A stretch of 64,000 nt of DNA from Nodosilinea sp. WJT8-NPBG4 (GTDB taxonomy: Bacteria > Cyanobacteriota > Cyanobacteriia > Phormidesmidales > Phormidesmidaceae): NCBI GenBank assembly GCA_019359285.1, contig JAHHHQ010000044.1:1-64000 (forward strand), in the 5' to 3' direction. Shown here piece by piece: positions 34,301 through 42,006 of this stretch (position 1 is the first letter of the stretch; each line of letters opens with the position of its first letter). Position numbers and translations under genes: made by a program. The notes under the pieces were generated by a model that worked only from the letters and a program-made list of their open reading frames with translations, had not been told where the DNA came from and did no database searches.

Positions 34301-34755
34301 AGCATTTGGTTGAGGTGCTCCTTGAGCGCTTCAGCCTGCTTGCGCTCAGTAATATCTCGCAGAATAGACAGGTGAAAGTGGGGAGAAACATTAGCCGTAG
34401 CCGCGTACTCCACAATTCGTTCTTCTCCGTTGCCTACCCTGAAAGCAATTTCTCCCTGCATGTGGCCCTGGGCCAAAAACATCTGCCACTGTTGATGCAG
34501 CTCAGCTCCAGGGCGCAAAACACAAAAATCGGCAATGGTGCGGCCAATAATTTGGTCTCTAACACAGTTCAGCAGCCTGCAGGCAGCAGGATTAGCCTCA
34601 ACATACTGACCCTGATCGTTGACAATCAGCATGGCATCCAAGGCCATGTTAAAGAGGTTGCGACCTTGAGATTCTAAAGCCACTCCCTCTCCCCCTAAGC
34701 CAGACTGGGGCAAGGGGCCAAGGTTTACAGGCAACCCATTAGGAGTTAGAGACAC
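31381..34755 (-). CDS. Seven-PAS diguanylate cyclase
   Basis: The protein of about 1124 residues has no membrane segment. I count about seven PAS/PAC units, starting LFNMALDAMLIVNDQGQYVE, LLEGILSNIDGVVWSIDLQT, FQQAALGINQASLDGHF, IRWGPTDEWPVEYVSPN, IPDLLMRIDRHGLRYDFISG, FDQMYQFIGLLTPEGILLEA and SVARVGGWEVDLQRNLVHWT. A short coiled coil follows the first. A C-terminal GGDEF domain (from about 955) has TDALTQLANRRHFDQVF and an active-site RYGGEEFVVLLP. It should make c-di-GMP in response to signals such as light or redox sensed by the PAS units. No EAL domain and no I-site RxxD are obvious. GTG 34755 is preferred to TTG 34779. It stands alone. Confidence 0.93.
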   Translation of the reverse strand: MSLTPNGLPVNLGPLPQSGLGGEGVALESQGRNLFNMALDAMLIVNDQGQYVEANPAACRLLNCVRDQIIGRTIADFCVLRPGAELHQQWQMFLAQGHMQGEIAFRVGNGEERIVEYAATANVSPHFHLSILRDITERKQAEALKEHLNQMLAEQVKERTEELRVVQTQLAHEHSLLEGILSNIDGVVWSIDLQTMTTRYVNSAVETLYGYSKEAFLDAADLWRSLIYPADQPKIEQFLGQLDGQERFDLEYRITRADGELRWVRDRSRVVYDPGGKPVRLDSVATDITEQKQLEEALRLSESRLRAIFQQAALGINQASLDGHFLQANQAYCDLLGYSEAELLHLRYQDIVHPDERQETEAALAKLYAGQTSSVTLEKRYFHKDGSFRWTNLVLSILRDADGQAISDIAIVQDISDRKQIEQALEEERSLFIDGPTVVIRWGPTDEWPVEYVSPNVQAQLGYEPSDLVEGRVAFASLIHPDDVAKVQAEVRAAVVAQTPFLATEYRLRHANGDYRWIDEFTRIIYGTDSTVVRFLGYVQDITERKQTALALQESEATKQAMLSAIPDLLMRIDRHGLRYDFISGGEITLYGDIDTQRPQSIYEMLPEALADQRLHFIRQALDTGERQIYEYTITVEGQPYYEEARIVPLEGDKALVMVRDVSGWVTAEKALRESQQRFQAIFDQMYQFIGLLTPEGILLEANQTALAFGGFSREDVVNRPAWETGWWDVSPETQDQLKQAIAAACRGEFVRYEVAIKGANQQMMTIDFSLRPVLDDQGQVVLLIPEGRDITQRKHMEEELERTKVFLEQTNSVARVGGWEVDLQRNLVHWTPTTREIHEVDADFEPTLATALSFYPSGVNRQRMAAAIENARLTGQPWDEKLQLVTAKGNLRWVRSLGQAEFVDATCIRLFGAFQDIDDQMRADMQLQELTQQLQQANQELNQVATTDALTQLANRRHFDQVFIQEWARAQRATTSLALIMCDVDYFKPYNDHYGHPAGDRCLQQVAQLLRAHIQRPGDVLARYGGEEFVVLLPKTTLVGAMSVATRIQHQFSQTRLPHGFSSVADHITLSFGIACCVPLQENSSSELLAAADAALYQAKLAGRNRYCISTSNRPDALNLPKS

Positions 34756-34779
34756 AATCGAGGGTAGGACGAAAAACAA

Positions 34780-35139
34780 CGGGGAAATGGAGACACCCTA
34801 CGTGGGCAGGTTTCACCACACCAGGGTTTTAGCAAACGCGAGGCAAAAAGAAAGTTCTAAGCGTGAATATAATCTAAGTTGTTTAACCACTAATTTAGGG
34901 CTGGGGTAGCCTTCTTTCTGTATCACTACCGCTATGCCCATAGCAATGGACCTATATTTCCCAACTGCTCGGCAATTTATCCCGCCCAATCTACTTCTTT
35001 CGGTAACAAACCCGCTGGGGGTGCGCTTGGTATCTACAGCCGGATTTCTCTAAAGGACAGTTGTCCTGCATCAGCCGCCAACAAAACAGCCCCTGCCAGA
35101 CGTTGCTGGCAGGGGCTGTTCAGTTAGTGGGTCGAGTGC
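34780..35139. other. Intergenic region after the DUF4278 gene
   Basis: 360 bp between two same-strand genes. It includes a strong terminator for the DUF4278 gene (35086-35119) and a small palindrome AGGACA-GT-TGTCCT near 35054. Nothing else recognisable is present. Confidence 0.5.
35086..35119 (-). terminator. Terminator after DUF4278 gene
   Basis: ACAGCCCCTGCCAG (35086-35099) pairs perfectly with CTGGCAGGGGCTGT (35106-35119) across a 6-nt loop. On the reverse strand TTTT follows. Confidence 0.9.
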
Positions 35140-35610
35140 TTAGCTAACAGCGGCACCGCTGCGGCTGTAGGTAGCCCAGAAGCTAGGGTGCACCTTGCCC
35201 TGGATGTGGTTCCAGTATTGGGCGGCTTCGGCGGGCAAGCCGGCTTCGGTAGCCAGACGGCCCAGCATCGATTGCTGACGCTGCTTCACGGAGCGATGAC
35301 GGTTCATCATGCTCATGCGGGCTTTGTCTTCGGTGCTAAGAGCGGTTGCCATTGCAGGAGCGGCGATCGCAGCTACAGGCACTGCCTCAACCGCAGGTGC
35401 TGCCGCAACTACAGGGGCTACCTTAGAGGTACCAGTCTGGTAGGCCGTACCACGATAGACCAAGTCCAGGGTGGGCTGTTGCACAGCCGCTTTCTTAACA
35501 GTGCGGAATCGAATATCTACACCGCGGAACTTGCCAACTTCATCGGTTAAGTTGGATTCCACAACGGGGGGAGTGTAGTCGTAGCTTACGCCGCGATAGG
35601 TGAGTTTCAT
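35140..35610 (-). CDS. DUF4278 protein
   Basis: The 156-residue protein begins MKLTYRGVSYDYTPPVVE and repeats a shorter form of the signature in LDLVYRGTAYQTG. This is the mark of the cyanobacterial DUF4278 family: a short beta unit Y-R-G-x-x-Y that occurs once or twice near the N-terminus. An alanine-rich linker (about 65-90) leads to a basic helical tail (MNRHRSVKQRQQSMLGRLAT). No enzyme motif, membrane segment or signal is visible, and the family function is unknown. It is a single-gene unit with an ATG start, GGAGG-type ribosome site and a strong terminator, suggesting high or regulated expression. Confidence 0.85.
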   Translation of the reverse strand: MKLTYRGVSYDYTPPVVESNLTDEVGKFRGVDIRFRTVKKAAVQQPTLDLVYRGTAYQTGTSKVAPVVAAAPAVEAVPVAAIAAPAMATALSTEDKARMSMMNRHRSVKQRQQSMLGRLATEAGLPAEAAQYWNHIQGKVHPSFWATYSRSGAAVS

Positions 35611-35826
35611 GGGGTCGCCTCCAAAAGATCAAGGGTTTGATCAGAACATTGGGGCGCGTTCCTTCGGGGGCTATTAACCCCTACTTCCGTCTCACTTTAG
35701 CCAGTAACGAAAAAGCGAGATGAACGAATTTCTGATTACTTCTGTATAGTAAGCTACGGTTTTAGGCGATGTCAAGGGAATTTCTATTCTGTATAAGCTT
35801 CTACATAATCCCGTATGCCAGGTAAC

Positions 35827-36417
35827 TCAAGCCTTTGGCACACCCAGCGGCTGCTCAGAGAAAATTTGCCATACCTGCCCATCGTGACGGAGCAAGGTGA
35901 GGGTGGGCACGTCAAAATCTGCCGAGAAAGGACGGTGCTCAAACTCAGCCCAGGCCTGGTGAAAGGCGGCGGGCGTGAGGTCACGGAAGCCCACGGTGAC
36001 GTGAGGGGTAAAGGGCCGAGGGGCGCGGCGATGGTCACTGGCGCGATCGCTTTGCCGCAGCCCACAGTGGGTTTCTAGATGGGCTATTAAGGCTGGTTGA
36101 ACGGCCATTAGCGATGCCGTCTGGTGCACATCTACATAGATCACTCGCGGCGGAAAGGCGCTAAACCCTTCTAGAACAACGGGAAGGGGCCGCTGCTGAC
36201 GGGCAAATCTATGCAGATGGTGCTGTAGCTCGTCTAGCCGCTCTAGAGACCAATCAAAGGGCGGCTGTAATGTGATGTGAGGCGGAGATTGGAGGGCGGC
36301 CCTGCTGCCAAATCGCCGCTCAACGTCCTGTTTGATGGCGGTGATGGCGTCCTGCACCGGCTGGGGCGGCAGTAGGGCCACAAAAAATCGCGCCGATTCT
36401 GGTGATGGGCTGGCCAT
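35827..36417 (-). CDS. 2H phosphoesterase (2'-5' RNA ligase / ThpR-like)
   Basis: From ATG 36417 the 196-residue protein has the two HxTx motifs of the 2H superfamily: PPHITLQPPF (about residue 48) and FTPHVTVGF (about 143). The start FFVALLPPQPVQDAI is typical of LigT/ThpR proteins. Members act as 2',3'-cyclic phosphodiesterases or 2'-5' RNA ligases, and the true substrate here cannot be told. It follows the DUF2808 gene on the same strand by 31 bp and is probably co-transcribed. The longer open frame to 36495 overlaps that gene and lacks a good start. Confidence 0.87.
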   Translation of the reverse strand: MASPSPESARFFVALLPPQPVQDAITAIKQDVERRFGSRAALQSPPHITLQPPFDWSLERLDELQHHLHRFARQQRPLPVVLEGFSAFPPRVIYVDVHQTASLMAVQPALIAHLETHCGLRQSDRASDHRRAPRPFTPHVTVGFRDLTPAAFHQAWAEFEHRPFSADFDVPTLTLLRHDGQVWQIFSEQPLGVPKA

Positions 36418-36448
36418 GGGGGGCAAACCTTGACAATGAGGGTTGGGG

Positions 36449-37045
36449 CTAGGGCCAGCGATCGCGGTCCCGCTCATAAAACGACAGCCGGGCATAACCC
36501 ATGAAGGTGGATTCCACCATTTCGCCCACTGGGTAAGCTATTGCCCCGAACAGGTAGACACCGCCAAAACGAGGATTCCGCACAGGCCGCAGGGCTAAAG
36601 TAATGGACACCCCAGGCTCAGCGGGTGGGTCAAAGGTGATGGTAACCTCACGGGCGTCTTGGTCTTGGGTGAGTTCGCCCAAGGGTAGCGACACCCGGCC
36701 ATTGGGGGTGTTGGCAAACGCTTCAGTGGCGTCTAGCCGGTAGCGAAAAATTGGGTCATAGCCTTCATTCAGGCGAATTACCACCCGATCTAGAGGCTCA
36801 ACCGCCGCCTCAGGAAAATCAAAGGTGAGGTAGTAGGTGGCATTGCTGTCGCGAACCAGATTGCGGGTGGCGTAGCTTTCGGTCAGGCGCGGCGGATACG
36901 AAAAGCCCACGGTGCCGTCAGAGTACTGAATCGCCGGGGCGGAGGTTGGCGCTAAAAATCCCCAGGTAGATCCCAGGGTTAGTAGACCGGCACCGGTTAG
37001 CGCAATGCCTCGTCTAAAGGATGGCCAAGGTAGGGATGGGAACAT
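36449..37045 (-). CDS. DUF2808 exported protein
   Basis: The 198-residue protein has an N-terminal hydrophobic signal (GIALTGAGLLTLGSTWGFLA, cleavage perhaps after APA). It then shows the DUF2808 signature: FSYPPRLTESYATRN, YYLTFDFPEAAVEPLDRVVI, and a beta-rich end with NPRFGGVYLFGAIAYPVGE. The family is cyanobacterial, periplasmic or surface-located, with no assigned function. It starts at ATG 37045 and lies 31 bp upstream of the 2H phosphoesterase gene. Confidence 0.85.
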   Translation of the reverse strand: MFPSLPWPSFRRGIALTGAGLLTLGSTWGFLAPTSAPAIQYSDGTVGFSYPPRLTESYATRNLVRDSNATYYLTFDFPEAAVEPLDRVVIRLNEGYDPIFRYRLDATEAFANTPNGRVSLPLGELTQDQDAREVTITFDPPAEPGVSITLALRPVRNPRFGGVYLFGAIAYPVGEMVESTFMGYARLSFYERDRDRWP

Positions 37046-37179
37046 AGCGCGATCGCGGCAAAGGGCTACCTCACCTTCGGAGACGGCAACATCGCCAAAC
37101 TGAGGCTAGATATCTCAAGTCTAGCGCTGTCAGCCCAAGAATTTGGGCCGAGAATTTGGGCCGAGAACTTGAGATCGCG

Positions 37180-38631
37180 CTAGCTGTCAAATAGGTTGAG
37201 CTGAAGTTCTGGCTTCACCCGCATCACCACCAGAGTCATGTCGTCGTCGTTGCTTCGATCGCCCCCAATGAAGCGATCGATCAAGTCAAAGGTGTAGTCT
37301 AAAATCGCCTCGGCTGACGTGCAGTTGCGGCAGGCCCACTGGAGAGCTCGCTCCAGGTTTTCCTCCTCAAAGCGCTCACCGCGAGGGTTGGAGGCCTCGG
37401 TAAAACCGTCGGTATAAAACACCACCGTGTCGCCCGGCTGCAGCTCCACTTCGGCTTCGCAATACTCGGTGTTCATATCTAGCCCCAACAGCATGCCGGG
37501 GGTATCGAGCCGGGTGATGGTGTTGGTGGCAGCCTGCCACAGCAGCGGTGGATTGTGGGCGGCGTTGCCGTAGGCTAGGCGGCGAGTCTTGGGATTGTAC
37601 TCGGCGTAAAACAGCGTCACAAAGCGGTTCGAACTTTCTAAATCGCTGTGCATGACGAAGTTTAAGTCTTGTAAAATGCGGGCGGGCGAATGGCCGTTGA
37701 GCACTTCAGTGCGCAGCATGCCCCGCATCATGGTCATAATTAGCCCGGCGGGCACCCCTTTACCCATGACATCCCCGATGGCAAAGCTCCAGGGAGCCGC
37801 CGCTGTCTGCTGGGAGCCAGCCTGGCGCAGCTGGTCAAAGGTGGTGGGGATAAAGTCGTAGTAGTCGCCGCCTACCTTGTGAGCGGTGCGGCACTTAGCT
37901 GCCAAGTCCATCCCCTTGATGGCGGGACACTCGCGGGGCAGCAATTGCAGCTGAATTTCGGCCCCAATTTCGAGTTCGCGATCGAGGCGCTCTTTTTTGC
38001 GCACCGCCGCTGTTAGCTCATTGTTTTCGATCGCCACCGAGGTCTGATCAGCTACCAAGCGCACTAGCTTCTGGCGGGTTTCCGTCCAGGCATAGTCAGG
38101 GTCACGACTGAACACATAGAGCCGACCCCGCTCCACGTTTTGCACGATGATAGCGGTGCCAAACAGCTGAAACTCGTCGCCCAGGTAGCGGTTGACCTGG
38201 CGATCGAGGGCCAGCATGGCGTTGCGCGCCATCGACATCATGCTGCTCTCAGGGGCGGCTTTAAAGCTAGCCGTCACCTGGCGGGTAGCGGCCTCTAGGG
38301 CCGATCGCACATCCTGGCACTGGTCTTCGCTCTGGCAGTGCAGTCGCTCTAGGCGGACCTGCCCATCGGCCCGAAATAGCACCAAGGCACCGCCGCTAGC
38401 ATCAGTTACCCGACTGGCAATCATGGGAATCAGCTCTAGGAACTGATTCAGGTTATTGAGGCTACGGAGGGCGAACCCCAGCGAACTGAGCAAATCTTGA
38501 ATTTTATACTGCTCACGCTGCAGCCGAGCCACCAGTTCCTTAAGGGCAAACACGGGTGGAGTATCTGGCAGAGCGCTACTGCTAACGCTCTCAAAAGGTG
38601 ATGGCCCGGATGGCATGGGAAAAGCTGTCAT
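37180..38631 (-). CDS. GAF-domain PP2C/SpoIIE serine phosphatase (RsbU type)
   Basis: The 483-residue soluble protein (ATG 38631) has a short disordered start and a GAF domain (about 45-205, with SSLGFALRSLNNLNQFLELI, FRADGQVRLERLHC and VADQTSVAIENNELTAAV). A coiled linker leads to a SpoIIE phosphatase domain (about 240-470). Metal-binding motifs are CRTAHKVGGDYYDFI, FAIGDVMGKGVPAGLIMTMM, VFYTDGFTEASN and DDDMTLVVMRV, all Asp present. It should dephosphorylate an anti-sigma-factor antagonist in a partner-switching pathway. No antagonist or anti-sigma gene is adjacent. An upstream GTG-type extension to 38682 is possible but lacks family similarity. Confidence 0.92.
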   Translation of the reverse strand: MTAFPMPSGPSPFESVSSSALPDTPPVFALKELVARLQREQYKIQDLLSSLGFALRSLNNLNQFLELIPMIASRVTDASGGALVLFRADGQVRLERLHCQSEDQCQDVRSALEAATRQVTASFKAAPESSMMSMARNAMLALDRQVNRYLGDEFQLFGTAIIVQNVERGRLYVFSRDPDYAWTETRQKLVRLVADQTSVAIENNELTAAVRKKERLDRELEIGAEIQLQLLPRECPAIKGMDLAAKCRTAHKVGGDYYDFIPTTFDQLRQAGSQQTAAAPWSFAIGDVMGKGVPAGLIMTMMRGMLRTEVLNGHSPARILQDLNFVMHSDLESSNRFVTLFYAEYNPKTRRLAYGNAAHNPPLLWQAATNTITRLDTPGMLLGLDMNTEYCEAEVELQPGDTVVFYTDGFTEASNPRGERFEEENLERALQWACRNCTSAEAILDYTFDLIDRFIGGDRSNDDDMTLVVMRVKPELQLNLFDS

Positions 38632-38918
38632 GGACGACCTGTGCAAAATGCTCTCGTGAGACTCAACAAACCAAATGACCAACTAAATATAGGGGCTAAC
38701 CGAAAAATTGGCGCACGTCTTTGCCCTTAGACGTAGAAAATCCCTATTTTTGGCGGCATACAGCAACTTTTGCGAAGGTAATCCCGGCCGGCTGAAACTG
38801 GGGATAGCCCATAGTAGCGCACAAATTGAAGGCCAAGAATAGCATTCTCGAGAGGACTTAACTACCTCTGGGGAAGGAGATCAGCCAGTGAGGCTGGAGG
38901 GGATGCATAGGCAGTTTT

Positions 38919-39716
38919 TTACCTATGACCTTGGTGCGATCGCCACCACCTTAAGCAAACCGCCAAAGCCTCCTCCTGGCTGCGACACACCGCCGGGTAA
39001 TCGAGTTGAGGACGGTTCAAAATATACAGAGAAATTTTTAGCTGTTCAGCGATCGCGCTCTTGATATCTTCTCCCCCAGGTGCGCCAGAGGCTTTGGTAA
39101 TAACTTGAGTGATGCGCCACTGCTGCCAAAGGGCACGTTCTAACGTAGCGCTAATGGGAGGTCGGAGGGCGATCAGGCGATCGGGAGTAAAGCCAGCTGC
39201 TAAGGCCGCTTCCAATGCCACCGGCGACGGCAGGATACGGGTAAATAGGGTGGCCTGGGTCTGCCAAGGGGCAAAGCGGTGCAGCCAGCGATAGCCGAGG
39301 GTCAGCAATGTCCGCTGTCTCAGCAAGACTTCAGGCGTAAGCACGGTCTGGAGGTCTTCTATATAGTGAATACGCTCGTTAGCAGAGGGTTCTATAGCAG
39401 GACGTTCGTAGCGCCAGTAGGGGAGGTTGAGGGCGCGGGCGGCGGCGATCGCCCCTTGCGAAATTTCCACCGCAAACGGATGCGACACATCCAGCACCGC
39501 CCCAATCTGCTGAGCCCGGATAAACTCCCCCAGCGACGCCACGTCCAATCCCCCGACTAAAACCTTCAGGTAGGTACTCTTTTTATAGGCATGCTGCGCG
39601 ATCGCCGTGGTCACCGTGACCAAACAGGGAATCTGCTCCGCCGCTAAGGCAGCGGCCAACTCTACCGCCTCCCCTGTACCCCCAATTACCCATAGAACTG
39701 AACCTCGATTGTCCAC
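38919..39716 (-). CDS. cobK: Precorrin-6A / cobalt-precorrin-6A reductase
   Basis: CobK/CbiJ reduces the macrocycle of (cobalt-)precorrin-6A with NADPH during cobalamin synthesis. The 265-residue protein shows the dinucleotide loop VLWVIGGTGEAVELAAALA, DVSHPFAVEISQGAIAAA with the conserved THP-like region, NLPYWRYERPA, and KASGAPGGEDIKSAIAEQL near the C-terminus. The start is GTG 39716. It is divergent from murT with about 140 bp between. The cobB gene is 21 kb away, so the pathway genes are scattered, as usual in cyanobacteria. Confidence 0.92.
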   Translation of the reverse strand: MDNRGSVLWVIGGTGEAVELAAALAAEQIPCLVTVTTAIAQHAYKKSTYLKVLVGGLDVASLGEFIRAQQIGAVLDVSHPFAVEISQGAIAAARALNLPYWRYERPAIEPSANERIHYIEDLQTVLTPEVLLRQRTLLTLGYRWLHRFAPWQTQATLFTRILPSPVALEAALAAGFTPDRLIALRPPISATLERALWQQWRITQVITKASGAPGGEDIKSAIAEQLKISLYILNRPQLDYPAVCRSQEEALAVCLRWWRSHQGHR

Positions 39717-39856
39717 AAATTCCCCTCAGTATCGTGTCTTCCCCCAAGCCGCGAAAATGCGTTTCTCCATCCCCTCGCCTCAAAAAATTAGAGCAGACCC
39801 GTGGGTCTGTCCCTACACTCTGCTACCCTTTCCCTCATGATCTGCCTGGCCCGGCC

Positions 39857-41173
39857 ATGAACCAACTGCTGCTGATTCCTATTATCGCGTTTGCTAAGCT
39901 GCTAACCCTGGCCCTGCGGGTATCGGGTCGGGGGTCGGGTACCGCGTTGCCAGGCTACTTGGTGGGCCGCTATTTTCCCTTTGTTCTAAAGGCACTAGTC
40001 AGCCAAATTCCGGTGGTAGTGGCCATTACCGGCACTAACGGCAAAACCACCAGCCAGACCATGCTCAGTGCCGTGCTTGACCAGGCGCCGCAGGCTAAGG
40101 TGCTGCGCAACAAGGCCGGGGCCAACCTCAGCCAGGGTATTTTGTCAGAGCTCCTCAAGCAGAGCAACGCCGTTGGCCGCCTCGACTTTACCCACGCGGT
40201 GCTCGAAGTAGAAGAAGCCACCCTACCCCGCATCGCCAGACTGATCAAACCCAATATCATCGCCGTCACCAACCTCTACCGCGACCAGCTCGATGCCTAC
40301 GGTGAAATCGATCGCACCGAAAAGCTGATTCGCGATGGCATAGCCCAGTGTCCCACCGCTGCCGTAGTCGTCAATGGCGACGATCCCCGCACCTCTCGCC
40401 TCACCCAGGGGCTGGATAACGCCACCTATTTTATGTCGCTTGCCCCAGAGTACGCCCGGTTTCTGCCCTATGAAGGCAAGCTCAACAGCCGCATCCCTGG
40501 CAGTCAGGGGCTAGAGGCGACGAACATTCACATCAACGAAGACTTGACCACCGATTTTTCAGTTCAGGGGCAAATCAATCATGAAACGGTGCACCTGCCC
40601 CAGGCTAAGACAGTTTCGCCGGGGTTCTTTCATGTTTACAACGCGCTGACTGCGATCGCGATCGCCAACCTCCTAGGCATAGACGGAGCCACTGCGATCG
40701 CTGGGCTCAAAACCTTCAAGCCAGCCTTTGGCCGTGGCGAAATCCTCACCCGCCAGCAGGGTGATAAACAAGTCAACTACCGCCTACTGCTAGTAAAAAA
40801 TCCCGCCAGTTTTAGCCTTAGCCTAGAGCTGCTGCGCAATATTCCCGCCCTTAAACTCATTCTCGCCATCAACGACAACACCGCCGACGGCAAAGACGTT
40901 TCCTGGCTGTGGGACAGTGAACTCGAAAGGCTTAACCAGGCCAATATTGACTGGATACTTTGCACTGGCATTCGCGCCAAGGATATGGCCGTGCGGCTAA
41001 AGTATGCGCTGGATGTTCCCCCTGGCCCCATCCCAGCCGAAGAATCTATCCGCCAAATAATTGATTTATCTTTTAAAGAGGCTGGTTCTGGCGACACGGT
41101 GTTTGTGCTGCCCACTTACACGGCCATGCTCGAATTTCGCAAGCTCATGGGCAAAACCCTAGATGTGGTCTAA
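39857..41173 (+). CDS. murT: Lipid II isoglutaminyl synthase subunit MurT
   Basis: MurT, a Mur-ligase relative, works with GatD to convert D-glutamate of lipid II to D-isoglutamine. The 438-residue protein starts with a hydrophobic stretch, then the P-loop VVVAITGTNGKTTSQTML, VLEVEEATLPRIARLIKPNI, NLYRDQLDAYGEID, VNGDDPRTSRL, and the DUF1727 C-terminal domain with LILAINDNTADGKDVSWLWD and GDTVFVLPTYTAM. The four-Cys zinc ribbon found in Firmicute MurT after the ADDP motif is absent here. gatD follows 32 bp later and lepB after it. An upstream extension to 39734 is not coding-like; ATG 39857 suits the family. Confidence 0.93.
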   Translation: MNQLLLIPIIAFAKLLTLALRVSGRGSGTALPGYLVGRYFPFVLKALVSQIPVVVAITGTNGKTTSQTMLSAVLDQAPQAKVLRNKAGANLSQGILSELLKQSNAVGRLDFTHAVLEVEEATLPRIARLIKPNIIAVTNLYRDQLDAYGEIDRTEKLIRDGIAQCPTAAVVVNGDDPRTSRLTQGLDNATYFMSLAPEYARFLPYEGKLNSRIPGSQGLEATNIHINEDLTTDFSVQGQINHETVHLPQAKTVSPGFFHVYNALTAIAIANLLGIDGATAIAGLKTFKPAFGRGEILTRQQGDKQVNYRLLLVKNPASFSLSLELLRNIPALKLILAINDNTADGKDVSWLWDSELERLNQANIDWILCTGIRAKDMAVRLKYALDVPPGPIPAEESIRQIIDLSFKEAGSGDTVFVLPTYTAMLEFRKLMGKTLDVV

Positions 41174-41205
41174 CCCTACCCTACCCATCCACCCCCTACC
41201 CATCC

Positions 41206-41997
41206 ATGCCCTACGCCCTCACCATCACCCACCTCTACCCCGACTACCTCAACCTCTACGGCGACACCGGCAACCTCATCGTGCTGCGCCGCCGCTGCCA
41301 ATGGATGGGCATCGACTGCACGGTGAAACCGTTAACGATGGAAGAGGTAGCCCAGAGTGGCCAAACCGATTTTTACTTTATGGGCGGTGGCCAAGACATG
41401 GATCAGGTGGCCATAGTTAACGACTTCCACCAGCTCAAGCACGAGGCCATTCAGGCCGATACTGAAGCGGGAGTAGTGTTTCTGGGGGTGTGCGGGGGCT
41501 ACCAGCTCATGGGCAACACCTTTCTAATGGGCAATGGTGAGGAAACCCAGGGTTTGGGCATCATCAACGTCAGCACCCGTGCGCCCAGCACCGATGTCAA
41601 GCAGCGGTGCATTGGCAACCTAGTTGTGGAAATTAATTCCGCTGTCTACGCCGAGATGCAGACCATATACGCTACTCCTCGAAAAATTCCCCGTACCCTG
41701 GTGGGGTTTGAAAACCACTCAGGGCAAACGTATCTCGGCAATGGCGTAGAGCCTCTGGCTAAAACCATCGCTGGCTTTGGAAATAATGCCACCGCCGAGT
41801 ACGAGGGCGCGCGTTACAAAAATGTCTTTGGGAGCTACATGCACGGATCGCTACTGCCCAAAAATCCGCATTTTGCCGATTACCTGATTGGGCTAGCCCT
41901 ACGCCGTAAGTACGCTGATGTTAACCTTACCTTGCCTACCCTGACTGATACCGAAGAATTTGCCGCCCACGAGTTCGTTGTTCAGCGCTACAGGTAA
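41206..41997 (+). CDS. gatD: Lipid II isoglutaminyl synthase glutaminase subunit GatD
   Basis: GatD releases ammonia from glutamine for MurT. The 263-residue protein has the GatD N-terminal block LTITHLYPDYLNLYGDTGNL, FYFMGGGQDMDQV, the nucleophile elbow VFLGVCGGYQLMG with the catalytic Cys, VGFENHSGQTYLG, and the catalytic His in GSYMHGSLLPKNP. It matches the class I-like glutaminase fold without a third acidic residue in the usual place, as in GatD. It is 32 bp after murT and 9 bp before lepB, indicating one operon. Confidence 0.94.
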   Translation: MPYALTITHLYPDYLNLYGDTGNLIVLRRRCQWMGIDCTVKPLTMEEVAQSGQTDFYFMGGGQDMDQVAIVNDFHQLKHEAIQADTEAGVVFLGVCGGYQLMGNTFLMGNGEETQGLGIINVSTRAPSTDVKQRCIGNLVVEINSAVYAEMQTIYATPRKIPRTLVGFENHSGQTYLGNGVEPLAKTIAGFGNNATAEYEGARYKNVFGSYMHGSLLPKNPHFADYLIGLALRRKYADVNLTLPTLTDTEEFAAHEFVVQRYR

Positions 41998-42006
41998 TCC
42001 TGAGCT

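Noticed and set aside
35054..35067. Small palindrome AGGACA-GT-TGTCCT as an operator
   Set aside because: Short, with no positional link to a promoter; likely chance.
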